Of a DNA stretch of 64,000 nt, positions 62,416 to 64,000 are shown piece by piece. The notes under the pieces are model-generated. The model made no database searches and was not told the DNA's origin. It saw only the letters and a program-made list of their open reading frames with translations. Position 1 is the first letter of the stretch; each line of letters begins with the position of its first letter. The position numbers and the translations under genes are program-made. Source of the stretch: Pseudonocardia sp. HH130630-07 (lineage in GTDB: Bacteria > Actinomycetota > Actinomycetes > Mycobacteriales > Pseudonocardiaceae); NCBI RefSeq assembly GCF_001698125.1, contig NZ_CP013854.1, forward strand, positions 3,472,001 to 3,536,000, written 5' to 3'.

Positions 62416-64000
62416 ATGAGGAACGCTCCGTCCGCACCGGTCGGCAGGGAGGACGAACTCGCGGTACTCGCGGCCGACGGGCCGGGTGGTGTCGTCACGG
62501 TCCTGCACGGGGAGCGCGGGAGCGGGCGCAGCACGATGCTCGCGGCGCTGGCCGACATCGGACGGTCGGTCGGGCGCCCGGTGCTGACCGTCGACCTCGC
62601 CGGCCCGCGTCCCGAATGGGACCTCTACGGCGTCGTCCCGCTGCTCGACGCGGTGACCGGCCGGTTCGAGAGCCTCGGCGCGGCAGCCAATCTCGTCGGC
62701 CGGACCGCCGCCTTGCGCCGCCGGTGCACCCCCGGCTCCTACCGCAGCACGGTCCGTCGCGGTGCCCTGCACGCCGAGATCGGCCGGTTGCTGGGCAGCC
62801 TCGGCTCGGCGGCGCTGGTCCTGCTCGACGACGTCGACCATATCCCCGAACCCGAGCACATCGCGGTGGCCGGCCGGCTGGCCGGCCACCGGGTGATCGT
62901 CACGGCCGGACGGGCGTCGGCGCTCGGTGAGGTCGCCGACGCCCTAGTGCACGCCGGGCCGATCGGTACCGAGGATCTCGCCCGGCTTGTTCGCCGGGCG
63001 CTGCGTGCGCGCCCCGACGCGCGGCTGGTCGCCGCCCTGCGCCGGGCGCTGGGCCCGCTCGTGGGCAACCCGTCGGCGGTGCTCGCCACCCTCGACCACC
63101 TGCGCCGGTCGGACCGGTTGGTCACCGTCGCACGCCGGGTGTGCCTGCGCGCGCCGCACCGCCCGCCGACGCTGCCGTCCGACGCGCTCGCGGTCACCGC
63201 GGTCGGTGATCCCGGGGACTCCGCCGAGGAGATCGTCCTGCTGGTCGACGGCCCGGCCAGGGTCCGGGTCGAGGACACGCCGCTGCTGGCCGCCGCGTGC
63301 GGCCGGACCGCCCGAGACGCCGGTCGCACCGTCGACCGGCTCGTCGCGGACGGGGTGCTGGAGGAGCACCACGGCGCGCTCGTCCTGCGCTGCCCGGCGG
63401 TCGGGGCGACGCTGCGGGCCCGGGCCGGTACCGGCCGCGTCCGTGCCCTGCACGCCGCGGTGGTCCGAGCCTCCGCGACTGTCCCGGCCCCGCCGACGCC
63501 GGAGGTTCTCAGCGACCACGTGGAGGCCGCCGGCGACGCGCTGGAGCCCGGCCGGACGTGGTCGGAGCTGCTGCACGCGCAGGCCAGGGAACGCGAACGC
63601 CGGGCTCCCGACCGCGCCGCCCGCCTGGTGCACGCCGCCGAGCGGCACGACCGCGCCGAGCCGGAGTCCGAGCCGGAGTCCGGACCGGCCACCGGCTGGG
63701 TGCTCCGGCTGCTGTTGCGCGCCGGTGACCACCGTGGCGTCGCGCACCTGGTGGCCCGCATCGTCGCCGGCGGCGCCCGGGACGCCGATCCGGAGCTGCT
63801 CGCCGCCGCCGCGGCCGCCGCGGCGCTGTCGCTGGACGAGCCGGTGCCGGACGCGGTGCACCGGGCGCTGGGTCGGGACCTCGATCCCGCGTGCCCGTTG
63901 CGGCTGGTCCGGGACTGGACCGCCGGCCAGGCGCTGGACGTGCAAGAACTGCGGGACGCGATGCGCCCGCTGCTCGCGCCGAAGGCCGGTCCGGACCGTC
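62416..64000 (+). CDS. ATP-binding regulator, LAL-like paralogue (cut by window end)
   Basis: At least 528 residues, open at the right edge. The first 40 residues (APVGREDELAVLAADGPGGV) lead to Walker A GERGSGRST (32-40), with Walker B ALVLLDDVDHI near 134-143. A winged-helix-like ATPase tail (DTPLLAAACGRTARDAGRTV, RLVADGVLEEHHGALVLR) and then a helical middle follow. This order matches the N-terminal part of large LuxR-type regulators such as its divergent neighbour, though sequence identity is moderate. A C-terminal DNA-binding domain would lie beyond the window. ATG 62416 has GGAGGA 9 nt upstream. Confidence 0.82.
   Translation, partial: MRNAPSAPVGREDELAVLAADGPGGVVTVLHGERGSGRSTMLAALADIGRSVGRPVLTVDLAGPRPEWDLYGVVPLLDAVTGRFESLGAAANLVGRTAALRRRCTPGSYRSTVRRGALHAEIGRLLGSLGSAALVLLDDVDHIPEPEHIAVAGRLAGHRVIVTAGRASALGEVADALVHAGPIGTEDLARLVRRALRARPDARLVAALRRALGPLVGNPSAVLATLDHLRRSDRLVTVARRVCLRAPHRPPTLPSDALAVTAVGDPGDSAEEIVLLVDGPARVRVEDTPLLAAACGRTARDAGRTVDRLVADGVLEEHHGALVLRCPAVGATLRARAGTGRVRALHAAVVRASATVPAPPTPEVLSDHVEAAGDALEPGRTWSELLHAQARERERRAPDRAARLVHAAERHDRAEPESEPESGPATGWVLRLLLRAGDHRGVAHLVARIVAGGARDADPELLAAAAAAAALSLDEPVPDAVHRALGRDLDPACPLRLVRDWTAGQALDVQELRDAMRPLLAPKAGPDR

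Overview
This 64 kb window is very GC-rich and carries actinobacterial gene families throughout: ESX-type type VII secretion (T7SS) core genes, EspC-like and CpnT-like substrates, and LuxR-type large ATP-binding regulators. A Pseudonocardia-like member of the Pseudonocardiales is the best guess. That rests on overall gene style, not on a marker gene. No rRNA, tRNA or CRISPR array was seen.

Left edge (1-4.5 kb): a type 1 isopentenyl-diphosphate isomerase gene (idi) is split by an IS5-family element with a perfect 16-bp inverted repeat and a 3-bp target duplication. A second IS5-family element follows, then a frameshifted opine-dehydrogenase-like pseudogene.

T7SS core (4.7-13.4 kb): eccC lies on the minus strand, preceded by a 21-codon leader ORF whose stop overlaps its start. 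Divergent eccD and eccB are on the plus strand. They are followed by two tandem, nearly identical genes for a putative secreted helical-hairpin protein with acidic tails. A 165-bp MITE sits in front of the first copy, and the second copy preserves the empty site.

IS nest (13.35-18.34 kb): an IS630-type element sits in the TA of the stop codon of the second duplicate. An IS5-type element uses the adjacent TA. It is interrupted by an IS256-type element, which is interrupted by an IS110-type element. All borders and target duplications can be read directly.

T7SS cargo operon (18.7-55.1 kb): a 1,111-aa repeat-rich acidic protein, a 549-aa partner with the same C-terminal tail, a YbaB/EbfC-like protein, an EspC-like small protein, and then a giant CpnT-like gene. 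The giant encodes 9,585 aa in one frame. A C-terminal continuation of about 393 aa lies in another frame, next to an 18-G homopolymer. It has a WXG100-type N-terminus, a hydrophobic segment, long disordered and beta-prone stretches, repeated modules with OmpA-like ends, and a TcdA/TcdB-type (GT44-like) glycosyltransferase domain with AAASDILR and DGD motifs. It therefore looks like a giant secreted toxin. An SseB-like small protein follows directly and is the positional candidate for chaperone or immunity protein.

Right edge (55.2-64 kb): a beta-helix/CbbX-type AAA ATPase fusion (EccA-like), a strong terminator, a small frameshifted exported-protein gene, a membrane-anchored proline-rich protein, and two divergent large ATP-binding regulators, the last cut by the window end. 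EccE and mycosin genes were not found.
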